Shown: piece after piece, positions 41,195-50,057 of the stretch
Position numbering within the stretch: the first letter of the stretch is position 1
Layout of the letters: the number at the start of each line of letters is the position of its first letter
Assembly (NCBI RefSeq): GCF_007991455.1
Contig: NZ_BJYJ01000017.1
Coordinates: 1 to 50,210, forward strand
DNA: 50,210 nt
Origin: Chryseobacterium hagamense
GTDB taxonomy: Bacteria; Bacteroidota; Bacteroidia; Flavobacteriales; Weeksellaceae
Reading direction: 5' to 3'
Program-made: the position numbers and the translations under genes
The notes under the pieces: generated by a model
What the model saw: the letters and a program-made list of their open reading frames with translations, nothing else
What the model was told of the DNA's origin: nothing
The model's database searches: none

Positions 41195-41992
41195 ATGAAA
41201 AAGACATTTTCTGATGAAGATTTAATTAAAAATCTCAGCTTGTATCATCTGAACCGGCATCTGAAAAAAAAACCGATCGAGAAATACCACCGTACCATAG
41301 ATGCATCCCCGCTTCACGACCGGGAGAAGTACAAAAAGAAAGCCGAAATTTTACTGCTCAATTCCTTCATGCACCATTTTCCCGAAGTGAAGTTCGAAAA
41401 TCTTACCTGTGAAAGCCCGGATTTCATTGCGAAATTCAATGATAAAAAAATCGGAATCGAGCTTACCGAGGTGATCAACCATCTTGAAATGAAGAAGATG
41501 GAGAGCAATCTCAACAAAATTTTCCGTCAGGCAGAAATACTATTGGAACAGGAGAACACTACGAAATACCGTGGTGTTTATTTTTTGGAATTCCACCCGG
41601 GTATCAGACTGGATACTCCGGAAAACCAGCAGGAAATTATCCTGAATATTTACAGGAGCATCAAAAAAGGAAAACCGTCGGGTTATGTAAAAAGTATCCG
41701 CAAATCTTCCCACCGCAGAAATGTGTTTATCACCCATGAATACAGCATGAACCTGTTTGATGAGCTGTGTTCGGAAAAAATAGTGGAGCTTATTGAAAAA
41801 AAGAACGAAAAGTTTCCCTATTACGATCATTCGGTGGATGAATGCTGGCTCGTGATTGTCTCAGACATGAATTCCATTGCCTCCAGATATACCTTTATCC
41901 GGGATAAGGAACATCTGCAGCAGGTAAAAAGTCCTTTTCACAGGATTTTTCATCTTGAGAATCTTTGCGGAAATATGACGAGCATTAAGTAG
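41195..41992 (+). CDS. Hypothetical protein with possible PD-(D/E)XK-like core
   Basis: About 265 residues from MKKTFSDED; an ATG at 41165 would add ten unlikely residues. Not recognised. Soluble and charged (many Lys/His). Residues around 70-90 read ESPDFIAKF followed by IGIELTEV. This spacing of Asp and Glu-x-Thr resembles the active-site strand pair of PD-(D/E)XK nucleases with Thr in place of Lys. C-terminal WLVIVSDMNS and FHRIFHLE are typical of orphan restriction-like proteins. It stands alone between glgP and a T9SS cargo. Function as a nuclease is only a suggestion. Confidence 0.65.
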   Translation: MKKTFSDEDLIKNLSLYHLNRHLKKKPIEKYHRTIDASPLHDREKYKKKAEILLLNSFMHHFPEVKFENLTCESPDFIAKFNDKKIGIELTEVINHLEMKKMESNLNKIFRQAEILLEQENTTKYRGVYFLEFHPGIRLDTPENQQEIILNIYRSIKKGKPSGYVKSIRKSSHRRNVFITHEYSMNLFDELCSEKIVELIEKKNEKFPYYDHSVDECWLVIVSDMNSIASRYTFIRDKEHLQQVKSPFHRIFHLENLCGNMTSIK

Positions 41993-42044
41993 TTTTTATC
42001 TTAATCCTATTATTTTGTGGTATTTGTTGGATTATTAATGTCGA

Positions 42045-42077
42045 TTTGTAATATTTAATTTGAATTGTTTATATTTG
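42045..42077 (+). promoter_or_regulatory. Promoter of the T9SS cargo gene (TTTG-N21-TATATTTG)
   Basis: TTTG (42045-42048) and TATATTTG (42070-42077) with a 21-bp spacer. The box ends 50 bp before the ATG at 42128. Confidence 0.6.
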
Positions 42078-42127
42078 ATACGTTGTAAATTACCCCTGGT
42101 AAATTAATAATCAAAACTCTGAATGAT

Positions 42128-44221
42128 ATGAAGAAATTTCTCCTCCTTTTCTTTTTTGTCGTTTCCCATATGATTTTCGCTCAGGCAGATTGTGCTACGG
42201 CACTTTCGGTATGCGGGAACTCGAATATTACGTATTCCCCTTCTGGCGTAGGTGCCGTAAATGAAAACCTGGGTGGCTGCCTGTCTACCGGTGAGCATAA
42301 TTCGATCTGGTATAAATTTACCATTGCTACCGGCGGTACCCTTACGTTCGACCTGGTGCCGACTTCTTCCGATGCGGATTACGATTGGGCCATTTACGGA
42401 CCGAATGTCAACTGCGGGAGTCTTGGAACGCCCATCCGCTGTAACGCGGCTACCGTCATCGGAGTAAGTGCTTCTACCGGAATGAACATGACCAGTACCA
42501 TCACCAGTGCAGCCGGAGGTTCTCTTACCCCATACTGCCAGTATCTTGATGTACTGCCGGGACAAACCTATTACCTGTATATCGATAACTGGGTAGATAT
42601 TACCAATCCTACGATGGCACCGTTTTCCCTGACCTGGGGCGGTACGGCGACCCTGGCTTCTCCTTTTACGGATCCTGCGATCCAGACGCAGCCGTTTATC
42701 CCGCCCGGAGCTCCGGCTGCAAATCCTGCCGATCCCAGGGAGATCATCATCTGCCAGAATCCGGTGGTTTTCAACTTCAATACCCTGTCCGCCGGAATCC
42801 TGAATGGAAATACGAATTTTCAGATCAGTTATCACAGTTCTCAGAATGATGCGCTGTCGGGAGCCAACCCTATCCTGACGCCTACAACGGTAAGCAATAC
42901 GGTTACTTATTACTACAGTGTTCATTACCAGGATCCTGCCAACCCGAATAACCCGATCAATTCCTGCAGGCAGGTAGGGGCCTTTAAGTTCAAATACGGA
43001 AACATTTCGGTAAGTAATGTCACCTTATTCAGCTGTAACAACAATAATGCTGGAACGGCCACTTTCGATCTTACTTCGGCTGCGGTATTCAGCGATCCTA
43101 CAGCGACAAAGCAGTATTACCAGTCAATGGCTGATCTTAATGCAGGCACCAACCCGATTGTTCCGGCCAATGCGTTTGTATCCGCTGAAGGAACCGTTTA
43201 TGTAAAAGTGACCTCCCAATACGGCTGTACGGCTGTTGCACAGATTACCCTGAAGTTTTATCCTGCAATTGCAGTCACTGAAGCTACCCTAAGATCCTGT
43301 GCTATCGAAGTTACGCCTTCTCTGGCTTTGTTTAATTTATCAACCGCAGCCGTCACCTCACAGCCGCTGCCTAAAAAATATTATAAGTCGCTGGCCGATG
43401 CACAGTCAGGAAGCAATGAAATCGTCGGCTTTTTGAATTACACGGCTCCAAACAGTGTGGTATATGTAAAAGTGACCGATACCAACGGCTGCTACGCCAT
43501 TGCAAAAGTTAACCTTATTGTCATCCCACCTGTGTATTCCAATGTTTTAAAGGATAAAACCATATGCATGGAAGACCGTACCACGCTGGATGCAGGTCCC
43601 GGATTCACCTCTTATGAATGGAGCACCGGTGCAACAACCCAAACGGTAAGTAATGTAGGAGTGGGTACCTACTGGGTAAAACTGAAAACCGGGGAATGTA
43701 CTGCCGTACAGACGGTAAAAATATATGCCTCCGAACAGCCCGTCATTTCGGACGTCGACATTAAGAACAATACGGTGACTGTAAATGTTAAAGGCGGTAA
43801 GTCGCCTTACAGCTATTCCATGGATGGGGTGAAATGGCAGGAATCCAATATCTTTACCAATGTATCACGTGGTGACCATCATCTATATGTAAAGGATGCC
43901 TATGACTGTGATCCGATTGATATAGATATCGTGGTTCCGAACTTGGTGAATGTGATTACTCCGAACGGTGACGGCGTAAACGATGTGATCGACTATTCCG
44001 CCCTCGGAAATAAACAAAACCTTGTGTTCAGTATTTTCGACCGTTACGGAAACAAAATGTTTGAAGCCAACCGGTTCAATGCTTATAAATGGGACGGTAC
44101 TACAGGCGGAAAAAAAGTTCCTACCGGTACCTATTGGTATTCCGTTTCCTGGAATGAAAACGATAAAAAGAATACTTTATTCAAATACTCAGGCTGGGTC
44201 ATGGTAAAAAACAGGGAATAA
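42128..44221 (+). CDS. Secreted protein with T9SS type B sorting domain (gliding motility-associated C-terminal domain)
   Basis: 697 residues. Signal peptide 1-19 (HMIFAQ). The N-terminal region (20-190) has paired cysteines and a jelly-roll-like pattern (STGEHNSIWYKFTIATGG). The middle contains immunoglobulin-like repeats of about 80-90 residues, each beginning with a SCN/SCA word and a KxYYxSxADxxxG segment. Residues 600-697 are the type B CTD: NVITPNGDGVNDVIDY, FSIFDRYGNKMFEA, YKWDGTTGGKKVPTGTYWY. It is exported by the T9SS to the surface or medium; PorZ is encoded in the same window. Binding partner unknown. Own promoter and terminator. Confidence 0.88.
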   Translation: MKKFLLLFFFVVSHMIFAQADCATALSVCGNSNITYSPSGVGAVNENLGGCLSTGEHNSIWYKFTIATGGTLTFDLVPTSSDADYDWAIYGPNVNCGSLGTPIRCNAATVIGVSASTGMNMTSTITSAAGGSLTPYCQYLDVLPGQTYYLYIDNWVDITNPTMAPFSLTWGGTATLASPFTDPAIQTQPFIPPGAPAANPADPREIIICQNPVVFNFNTLSAGILNGNTNFQISYHSSQNDALSGANPILTPTTVSNTVTYYYSVHYQDPANPNNPINSCRQVGAFKFKYGNISVSNVTLFSCNNNNAGTATFDLTSAAVFSDPTATKQYYQSMADLNAGTNPIVPANAFVSAEGTVYVKVTSQYGCTAVAQITLKFYPAIAVTEATLRSCAIEVTPSLALFNLSTAAVTSQPLPKKYYKSLADAQSGSNEIVGFLNYTAPNSVVYVKVTDTNGCYAIAKVNLIVIPPVYSNVLKDKTICMEDRTTLDAGPGFTSYEWSTGATTQTVSNVGVGTYWVKLKTGECTAVQTVKIYASEQPVISDVDIKNNTVTVNVKGGKSPYSYSMDGVKWQESNIFTNVSRGDHHLYVKDAYDCDPIDIDIVVPNLVNVITPNGDGVNDVIDYSALGNKQNLVFSIFDRYGNKMFEANRFNAYKWDGTTGGKKVPTGTYWYSVSWNENDKKNTLFKYSGWVMVKNRE

Positions 44222-44234
44222 CTTATATTTAAAT

Positions 44235-44262
44235 AAAACCGTCACAATCGTGGCGGTTTTTC
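44235..44262 (+). terminator. Terminator after the T9SS cargo gene
   Basis: AAAACCGTCAC (44235-44245) pairs with GTGGCGGTTTT (44250-44260) with one G-T pair, loop AATC, then more T. Confidence 0.8.
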
Positions 44263-44303
44263 ATTTGTAAAATTTCTTACCTTCGATACTCAAATATATT
44301 CCC

Positions 44304-44894
44304 ATGAAAGATTTATTCATCAAACGTTTTGAGTACTATAAAATGTTGGGCGATCAGGCCTTCGCACAGCTATCGGAAGAAGACATCTTCCGGCAGTTCA
44401 ATGAAGACACCAATTCCATAGCTGTTATTGTAAAGCATATCGCAGGGAATATGCTGTCGCGGTGGACCAATTTTTTAACGGAAGACGGGGAGAAATCCTG
44501 GCGGAACCGTGATGAGGAATTTGTAAATGCCTTTACGACAAAAGCTGAAGTTCTCGAATATTGGGAGCAAGGCTGGAAATGTCTTTTCGGCGCGCTGGAT
44601 CAGATTACTGAAGAAAACCTGTATGCCACAATCTACATCAGAAATGAACCCCATTCTGTTATTGATGCGGTCTTCAGGCAGCTGGCGCATTACCCCTACC
44701 ATGTCGGACAAATGATCTATATTGCCAAAATGCTTAAAAATAACGATTGGAAAACCCTGTCCATTGCCAGAAATAAATCCGGGGAATTCAATGCCGGGAT
44801 GAAAAGCCGGTTTTCACAGGATGAATCCGGAATAAATTCTTCACCGGTCTGCTATCAGGACAGTCCGGAAGTACGGGATGAATTTAAGCAATAG
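44304..44894 (+). CDS. DUF1572 (DinB-like) protein
   Basis: 196 residues, four-helix DinB/YfiT-type fold. Potential metal ligands are His in VKHIAGNM (about residue 43) and the HYPYHVGQMIY pair near 130-135, the usual triad. The mid-region RNRDEEFV and LEYWEQGW agree with DUF1572. Members are metal-binding and sometimes thiol transferases; function here unknown. A short gene standing between a terminator and the mtaB promoter. Confidence 0.8.
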   Translation: MKDLFIKRFEYYKMLGDQAFAQLSEEDIFRQFNEDTNSIAVIVKHIAGNMLSRWTNFLTEDGEKSWRNRDEEFVNAFTTKAEVLEYWEQGWKCLFGALDQITEENLYATIYIRNEPHSVIDAVFRQLAHYPYHVGQMIYIAKMLKNNDWKTLSIARNKSGEFNAGMKSRFSQDESGINSSPVCYQDSPEVRDEFKQ

Positions 44895-44927
44895 AGTGAA
44901 TCGATTTCCGATTCATATTAAAATGAT

Positions 44928-44935
44928 TATCTTTG
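44928..44935 (+). promoter_or_regulatory. TATCTTTG promoter box of mtaB
   Basis: An exact TAnnTTTG match, followed by the word GCACCCACAA and the ATG 25 bp later. The form is the same as in the tRNA promoter. Confidence 0.5.
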
Positions 44936-44960
44936 CACCCACAAAATTCAGAATCAATAA

Positions 44961-46307
44961 ATGTCTCAATATCACAGAACTGCCGCATTTCATACCCTTG
45001 GCTGCAAATTAAATTTTGCGGAAACATCGACTATTGCCCGACAATTAACGGAAGCCGGATATGAGAAGGTGAGCTTTGATGAAAAGGCCAATGTGTACGT
45101 CATCAATACCTGCTCGGTTACCGAAAATGCAGACCGCGAGTGTAAGCTTCATGTGAAAAGAGCCATGAAAGCCAATCCGGAAGGTTTGGTGGTGATTGTC
45201 GGATGTTATGCACAGCTGAAGCCTGAAGAGATTTCACAGATCGAAGGGGTGGACCTGGTTTTGGGGGCTAAGGAAAAATTCAATATCCTGAGCTATCTTG
45301 ATGATCTTGAAAAATCCGGAAGCGAGGGCATCGTTCATTCCTGTGAGATCGAAGAAACCGATTTTTTCATCGGGAGCTATTCCATCGGCGACAGGACCCG
45401 GGCCTTCCTGAAAGTTCAGGACGGATGCGACTATAAATGTACCTATTGCACCATTCCTCTGGCAAGAGGGATTTCCCGTTCCGACACCATCCAGAATGTT
45501 CTGAAAAATGCAACCGAAATTGCAGCCAGAGATATTAAAGAAATTGTGTTAACGGGCGTAAATATCGGCGATTACGGAAAAGGGGAATTCGGAAACAAAA
45601 GGCATGAGCATACCTTCCTCGATCTGATTTCGGAGCTTGACAGGGTAGAAGGCATCGAAAGAATCCGGATTTCATCCATTGAACCGAACCTTTTAAAAGA
45701 TGAAAGTATTGAATTGGTTTCCCGGAGCAAAAGCTTTGTTCCGCATTTCCATATCCCGTTACAGTCCGGAAGCGACGACCTGCTGAAAAAAATGAAGCGC
45801 CGTTATCTGACGAAACTGTATGACGAGCGGGTTCATAAAATCCGTGAAGTGATGCCGCATGCGGCAATCGGCGTAGATGTAATTGTTGGTTTCCCAGGGG
45901 AGACCGAGGAAAGATTTATGGAGACCTATCACTTCCTGAATGATTTGCCGATTACCTATCTGCACGTCTTTACGTATTCTGAAAGGGAAAATACCGAAGC
46001 GGCAGATATGGAAGGCGTGGTTCCCATCCCGGAAAGAAAAAGGCGCAATAAAATGCTCAGAATCCTTTCTGAAAAGAAAAAGATGGCCTTTTACCAGGAA
46101 CAGCTCGGAAAAACACTTCCGGTCCTGTGGGAACATGAGAACAAAAACGGGAAAATGTTCGGTTTTACGGAAAATTATGTACGGGTACAGAAGGATTTCG
46201 ATCCGTCTTCCGTCAATAAGATCGAGTGGCTGAAGCTGGATAAAATCGAAGCGGACGGCAGTGTTTCCGTGATGAGTTCATTTAAAAGTTTCCTTGAGAA
46301 GATTTAG
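44961..46307 (+). CDS. mtaB: tRNA (t6A37) methylthiotransferase MtaB
   Basis: A radical SAM enzyme that converts t6A37 to ms2t6A37 in tRNAs reading ANN codons. 448 residues. The N-terminal UPF0004 domain binds the auxiliary 4Fe-4S cluster: TLGCKLNFAET (Cys about 15), INTCSVT (about 51), VGCYAQ (about 87). The radical SAM motif is in GCDYKCTYCTIP (CxxxCxxC, about 157-164). GCKLN with AET is typical of MtaB rather than MiaB (GCQMN). The C-terminal TRAM-like part ends FKSFLEKI. Independent promoter. Confidence 0.93.
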   Translation: MSQYHRTAAFHTLGCKLNFAETSTIARQLTEAGYEKVSFDEKANVYVINTCSVTENADRECKLHVKRAMKANPEGLVVIVGCYAQLKPEEISQIEGVDLVLGAKEKFNILSYLDDLEKSGSEGIVHSCEIEETDFFIGSYSIGDRTRAFLKVQDGCDYKCTYCTIPLARGISRSDTIQNVLKNATEIAARDIKEIVLTGVNIGDYGKGEFGNKRHEHTFLDLISELDRVEGIERIRISSIEPNLLKDESIELVSRSKSFVPHFHIPLQSGSDDLLKKMKRRYLTKLYDERVHKIREVMPHAAIGVDVIVGFPGETEERFMETYHFLNDLPITYLHVFTYSERENTEAADMEGVVPIPERKRRNKMLRILSEKKKMAFYQEQLGKTLPVLWEHENKNGKMFGFTENYVRVQKDFDPSSVNKIEWLKLDKIEADGSVSVMSSFKSFLEKI

Positions 46308-46481
46308 AAACTCATTTTTCTTTTGATGATTTAAACCTAAAGTACTGTTTTCCTACAGTGCATGGTATTTATTTGTCTATATTTCATGTTAAACCGGATT
46401 AAAAAGTATTTACATTAAAAATAAAGATTAATAGTTGGCTTTTTGATTCATTCTGCTGTTCTTATTCAAATTAAATTTCTT

Positions 46482-46489
46482 TAACTTTG
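46482..46489 (+). promoter_or_regulatory. TAACTTTG promoter box of the FMN glutamate-synthase-like gene
   Basis: A TAnnTTTG match ending 17 bp before the ATG at 46507. Confidence 0.45.
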
Positions 46490-46506
46490 AGTAAATTCAA
46501 CTTGAT

Positions 46507-48024
46507 ATGAGAGATAAATTTTTGCTGTGGGGAGCCGTTATTCTGGCGGTTGCCTGGGCAGTTGCTTTTCTGATAAAAGCCGATTGGTGGATTCCTTTTT
46601 TCCTGACCATTGTTTATGCCATAGGCGTTTATAATGTAACCCAGAGCAAACATGCTATTTTACGGAACTTTCCGGTGCTCGGGTATTTCCGGTATTTTTT
46701 TGAAAGTATTTCCCCGGAAATGCAGCAATATTTTATTGAGCGGGAAACCGACGGGAAACCTTTCCCCAGGAACCAGCGTTCCGCCGTATACAGACGGGCC
46801 AAAAACCTGAGCGATACAGTGCCATTCGGAACCCAGCTGGAAGTGAACCACAGAAAATACGAAGGGATTAAGCATTCCATTTATGCAAAATCCCCGATGG
46901 AAGAACTGCCGAGGGTATGGGTAGGCGGCGAGCAGTGTGCCCAGCCTTATCACGCTTCGCTGTTTAATATTTCCGCCATGAGCTTCGGAGCCTTGAGCGA
47001 CAGGGCGCAGATTTCCCTCAACAGAGGGGCGAAAAAAGGAAATTTCTATCACAATACGGGAGAAGGAGGGATTTCTCCTCACCATCTGGAAGGCGGTGAC
47101 CTCTGCTGGCAGATCGGAACGGGTTACTTCGGATGCCGGGATGACGAAGGAAAATTCAACCCGGAACTGTTTAAAAAATATTCAGCGATGCCTGCCGTGA
47201 AAATGGTGGAAATCAAATTGTCGCAAGGGGCAAAGCCCGGTCACGGAGGTGTTTTGCCGGCCGTGAAAAATACTCCGGAAATTGCCAGGATCCGTCATGT
47301 CACACCGGGAATGACCATCCTTTCACCCCCTTCGCATACTGCTTTTTCAGATGCGGCAGGACTGTTGAGGTTTGTTCAGCAGCTAAGGGATCTTTCGGGT
47401 GGAAAACCGGTTGGTTTTAAATTATGTATCGGTGATACCCGGGAATTTGAAGACATCTGCGTACAGATGAACGTCCTGAAAATTTATCCTGATTTTATTA
47501 CCATTGACGGTGCGGAAGGAGGTACCGGAGCTGCACCGCCGGAATTTTCAGACGGCGTCGGGATGCCGTTGGAGCCGGCCCTGATTTTTGTAAACCGGAC
47601 GCTTAACCATTATAATGTCCGAAAAAAATTAAGGGTGATCGCCAGCGGAAAAGTTCTAACGAGTCTTGATATTTTGAGAGCTATTGCCATGGGTGCCGAT
47701 ATGTGTAATAATGCGAGGGGGTTTATGTTCTCTTTGGGCTGCATCCAGGCGTTGAGGTGCAATAACAACAAATGCCCGACGGGAGTGGCGACCCAGGATA
47801 GAATGCTGGTCAAAGGGCTTGATGTAACGGATAAGGCAGAACGCGTATACCATTTCCATAAAAATACACTGCATACCTGCAACGAACTGATTGCTGCCGC
47901 AGGAAAAAACTCCTATGAAGAAGTGGATGCCGCCATGTTTATGAGAGGTGATGAATTCGACCATCTTTCGGATCTGTATTTCCCGGATATCCTGGGGAAT
48001 GTGAAGCATACAGTCAGATCTTAG
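46507..48024 (+). CDS. FMN-binding glutamate synthase family membrane protein
   Basis: 505 residues. Two membrane spans at about 7-25 and 28-45, then a glutamate-synthase-like FMN TIM barrel: FNISAMSFGALSDRAQISLN (about 154-173), HNTGEGGISPHH, KLSQGAKPGHGGVLP, TIDGAEGGTGAAPPEF, and C-terminal CNNNKCPTGVATQD with the Cys residues of the 3Fe-4S site. It corresponds to the GltB synthase domain without the amidotransferase part. Members of this stand-alone group are of unclear substrate. A bidirectional terminator follows. Confidence 0.88.
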   Translation: MRDKFLLWGAVILAVAWAVAFLIKADWWIPFFLTIVYAIGVYNVTQSKHAILRNFPVLGYFRYFFESISPEMQQYFIERETDGKPFPRNQRSAVYRRAKNLSDTVPFGTQLEVNHRKYEGIKHSIYAKSPMEELPRVWVGGEQCAQPYHASLFNISAMSFGALSDRAQISLNRGAKKGNFYHNTGEGGISPHHLEGGDLCWQIGTGYFGCRDDEGKFNPELFKKYSAMPAVKMVEIKLSQGAKPGHGGVLPAVKNTPEIARIRHVTPGMTILSPPSHTAFSDAAGLLRFVQQLRDLSGGKPVGFKLCIGDTREFEDICVQMNVLKIYPDFITIDGAEGGTGAAPPEFSDGVGMPLEPALIFVNRTLNHYNVRKKLRVIASGKVLTSLDILRAIAMGADMCNNARGFMFSLGCIQALRCNNNKCPTGVATQDRMLVKGLDVTDKAERVYHFHKNTLHTCNELIAAAGKNSYEEVDAAMFMRGDEFDHLSDLYFPDILGNVKHTVRS

Positions 48025-48037
48025 GAGAAAACATAAA

Positions 48038-48064
48038 AAAAGCACTTCAATCTGAAGTGCTTTT
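48038..48064. terminator. Bidirectional terminator between convergent genes
   Basis: AAAAGCACTTCA (48038-48049) pairs perfectly with TGAAGTGCTTTT (48053-48064), loop of 3 nt. It serves both the glutamate-synthase-like gene and the lipoprotein gene that ends at 48068. Confidence 0.85.
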
Positions 48065-48067
48065 GTC

Positions 48068-48820
48068 TTATTGATCGCCGGTAGGCCTTACGTTGGCTTT
48101 ATAAATCTGGAAGTTAAATACAAATGATGTATTTTTCAGTGAGTATCCTACGTAATTGTAATGGTCGTTTCTTCCGAAAGCTGCTCTGGACGGTACAATG
48201 ATTACCCCCTGTAAATTGTAGGCATCTCCGTCTGACATATTCTGAAATCCCTGGAAATATTTTAAACCTTCCTGAAGGCCTTCGATTTCATAATAACTCC
48301 GGTCTTTACCTGCTGTATCTTTAATATTCTTTTTAACATAATAGAACATTGGGTCCGTTACCGGAGAAGTGCTTCCATTAATAGTATTTAAAAGAACGCC
48401 TGAAGTATTAAAGGCAACATTACCATCGGTATTCGTAGCCAGATAATAATTGGCTCTCATCATTGTTTTGATTTGTGTTGCAGTAGAAGATTCAGGATTG
48501 GTATCCAGAGTAACCCCTGATGAAGGCTGCGCTCCGGTTCTTACAATATAAATAACTCCTGAAGGAAGGGTAACCGGGCTGAGTTCCGACAGTTTTTTCT
48601 GGGTGTCATCAGAAGTATCCGTGGAGCTAAATGCTTTTATATTTCCCTGTGCATCCAGATAATTGTCGTTCATAAACTTCTGGATGGCCTGATCGTCGTA
48701 GGAATTTCTTACCGCCACATCATCCGGTTCTACAAAGGTTTCCACCTGATCATCCTTTTTACATGCCGTGAAACAAAGCGTACCGGCAAGGATATATAAA
48801 AATATTTTTTTCATTTTCAA
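48068..48820 (-). CDS. Lipoprotein with FKBP-type peptidyl-prolyl isomerase-like domain
   Basis: 250 residues. The lipobox is in LCFTACKKDD, Cys at about 20. The next ~80 residues are a helical linker; a C-terminal FKBP-like domain follows with GLQEGLKYFQGFQNM, VIIVPSRAAFGRNDHYNY and FVFNFQIYKANV (IxxSxxAFG-like pattern of FKBPs). Similar to the GldI-type lipoproteins of flavobacteria by layout, but too divergent to call gldI. A second start (MKKIF, 48814) is possible. A TAnnTTTG-like box is at 48855-48862. Confidence 0.75.
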   Translation of the reverse strand: MKMKKIFLYILAGTLCFTACKKDDQVETFVEPDDVAVRNSYDDQAIQKFMNDNYLDAQGNIKAFSSTDTSDDTQKKLSELSPVTLPSGVIYIVRTGAQPSSGVTLDTNPESSTATQIKTMMRANYYLATNTDGNVAFNTSGVLLNTINGSTSPVTDPMFYYVKKNIKDTAGKDRSYYEIEGLQEGLKYFQGFQNMSDGDAYNLQGVIIVPSRAAFGRNDHYNYVGYSLKNTSFVFNFQIYKANVRPTGDQ

Positions 48821-48854
48821 AAAAAGTTTAATTACTTTACAAAGAATATAACGG

Positions 48855-48862
48855 CAAAAGTA
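48855..48862 (-). promoter_or_regulatory. TACTTTTG promoter box of the FKBP-like lipoprotein gene
   Basis: The minus strand reads TACTTTTG, 34 bp before the start codon. It lies 9 bp from the divergent hslR-like start. Confidence 0.4.
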
Positions 48863-48871
48863 TAAAAAATT

Positions 48872-49309
48872 ATGAGAATAGATAAATTTTTATGGAGCAT
48901 TCGTTTTTATAAGACCAGAACCATTGCTACTGAGGAGATTAAAAAAAACAGGGTATCCATAGGAGCTTCTGTGGTAAAATCTTCCAAGGAAGTAAAAGAA
49001 GGCGATGTGATCAAGATCCGTAAAAATCAGATTGATTATAAAATTAAAGTCATCCAAATTCCCAAAAGCAGGCTCGGAGCCAAACTGGTGCCGCTGCATA
49101 TCCAGGATGTGACGGATAAAGAACAGTACGAGTTGCTGAAAATGCGGAAGATGTCCCAGGATTATTACCGGAACAGGGGAGAGGGGAGACCTACCAAAAA
49201 AGACCGGAGGGATATGGACGGCTATGTGGAAAATGATATTGCTGCCGATTTTACGGATTGGGACGATTTCTTTGGTGAAACCCCGGACGGTCCGGAAAAA
49301 GAAGATTAA
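48872..49309 (+). CDS. S4-domain RNA-binding protein (HslR-like)
   Basis: 145 residues. The S4 domain spans 1-60: MRIDKFLWSIRFYKTRT, ATEEIKKNRVSIG and VKEGDVIKIRK, as in HslR/Hsp15, which rescues stalled 50S subunits carrying nascent chains. The C-terminal tail is charged (RNRGEGRPTKKDRRDMDGY). The conserved Arg/Lys-rich face is present. Divergent from the FKBP-like lipoprotein gene, convergent with aroK, ending 3 bp before a shared terminator. Confidence 0.85.
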   Translation: MRIDKFLWSIRFYKTRTIATEEIKKNRVSIGASVVKSSKEVKEGDVIKIRKNQIDYKIKVIQIPKSRLGAKLVPLHIQDVTDKEQYELLKMRKMSQDYYRNRGEGRPTKKDRRDMDGYVENDIAADFTDWDDFFGETPDGPEKED

Positions 49310-49312
49310 GGA

Positions 49313-49336
49313 AAAAGCTCTAGAGATAGAGCTTTT
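49313..49336. terminator. Bidirectional terminator overlapping the aroK stop codon
   Basis: AAAAGCTCTA (49313-49322) and TAGAGCTTTT (49327-49336) with a GAGA loop. The arms contain the final codons and the stop of aroK (minus strand), so coding and terminator functions overlap. Confidence 0.85.
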
Positions 49337-49835
49337 CTGCTATTTCATCTACAATATCTTCAGGACTGCGCTGATCGGTGTTTACCTGGTACTGCGCTTT
49401 GCTGTAAAACGGGTTCCGCTCGAACAAATGTTTGGCGATGAATTCGGCCAGGTTCTCATCATCGATATTGGCAATCAGCGGCCGTTTTTCCTTCTGTTTG
49501 GAAAGACGTTCGGTTAGTGTTCCTATCGAGGCCCTCAGAAAAATACTTTTTGAATTATGGTTGATGATCTCCATGTTGTTATAATATACCGGCGTACCAC
49601 CGCCCAGGCTTAAAACAACATTTTCTTCGGAGGCCAGAATTTCTTCCAGGGTCTCTCTTTCCTGCTTGCGGAAGTAGATTTCACCTTTTTTCTCAAAGAT
49701 TTCCGGGATGGTAAGTTTGTTCCTTCTGGAAATCTCTTTATCCAGATCAATGAGCCTGAATTGCAGTTTGTCGCTTAATATTTTGGAAACGTGAGATTTG
49801 CCGCTGCCCATGTATCCGATGAGTGAAATTATCAT
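49320..49835 (-). CDS. aroK: Shikimate kinase
   Basis: Phosphorylates shikimate at O3 in the aromatic amino acid pathway. 171 residues. Walker A GYMGSGKSH (about 7-15), DLDKEI with the shikimate/Mg ligands (about 31-36), FRKQER with the catalytic Arg (about 56-61), SLGGGTP (about 76-82), and the lid KQKEKRPLI (about 113-121). Its last codons form half of a convergent terminator with the hslR-like gene. Next upstream on the other strand are two tRNA genes. Confidence 0.95.
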   Translation of the reverse strand: MIISLIGYMGSGKSHVSKILSDKLQFRLIDLDKEISRRNKLTIPEIFEKKGEIYFRKQERETLEEILASEENVVLSLGGGTPVYYNNMEIINHNSKSIFLRASIGTLTERLSKQKEKRPLIANIDDENLAEFIAKHLFERNPFYSKAQYQVNTDQRSPEDIVDEIAEKLYL

Positions 49836-49866
49836 GAATTTTTTTTAAACAAATTTGCAAAAAAGT

Positions 49867-49896
49867 TTTGAGATAAAGAAAAAACTCATATCTTTG
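49867..49896 (+). promoter_or_regulatory. Promoter of the tRNA pair (TTTG-N18-TATCTTTG)
   Basis: TTTG (49867-49870) and TATCTTTG (49889-49896), 18-bp spacer: the best promoter in the window. The first tRNA begins 54 bp downstream. Confidence 0.7.
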
Positions 49897-49949
49897 CACC
49901 ACTAAAAACGAGAGACATTATTGCTGTGTTAATCGTGGATAGTGTGGCC

Positions 49950-50022
49950 GACTCGGTAGCTCAGCTGGTAGAGCAATACACTTTTAATGTATGGGTCCTG
50001 GGTTCGAATCCCAGCCGGGTCA
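49950..50022 (+). tRNA. tRNA-Lys (anticodon TTT)
   Basis: 73 nt cloverleaf. The acceptor arms GACTCGG and CCGGGTC pair with one G-T. The D arm is AGCTCAGCTGGTAGAGC. The anticodon stem ATACA/TGTAT (49976-49980, 49988-49992) encloses the loop CTTTTAA with anticodon TTT, and the T arm is CTGGGTTCGAATCCCAG. CCA is not encoded. It reads AAA/AAG codons. Confidence 0.96.
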
Positions 50023-50057
50023 CTAGCATAAAATTACTGGATTTTTGTAATTTTTAC

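Noticed and set aside
42104..42925. 273-residue minus-strand frame opposite the T9SS cargo gene
   Set aside because: Arg-rich antisense artefact; the plus-strand frame has signal peptide and sorting domain.
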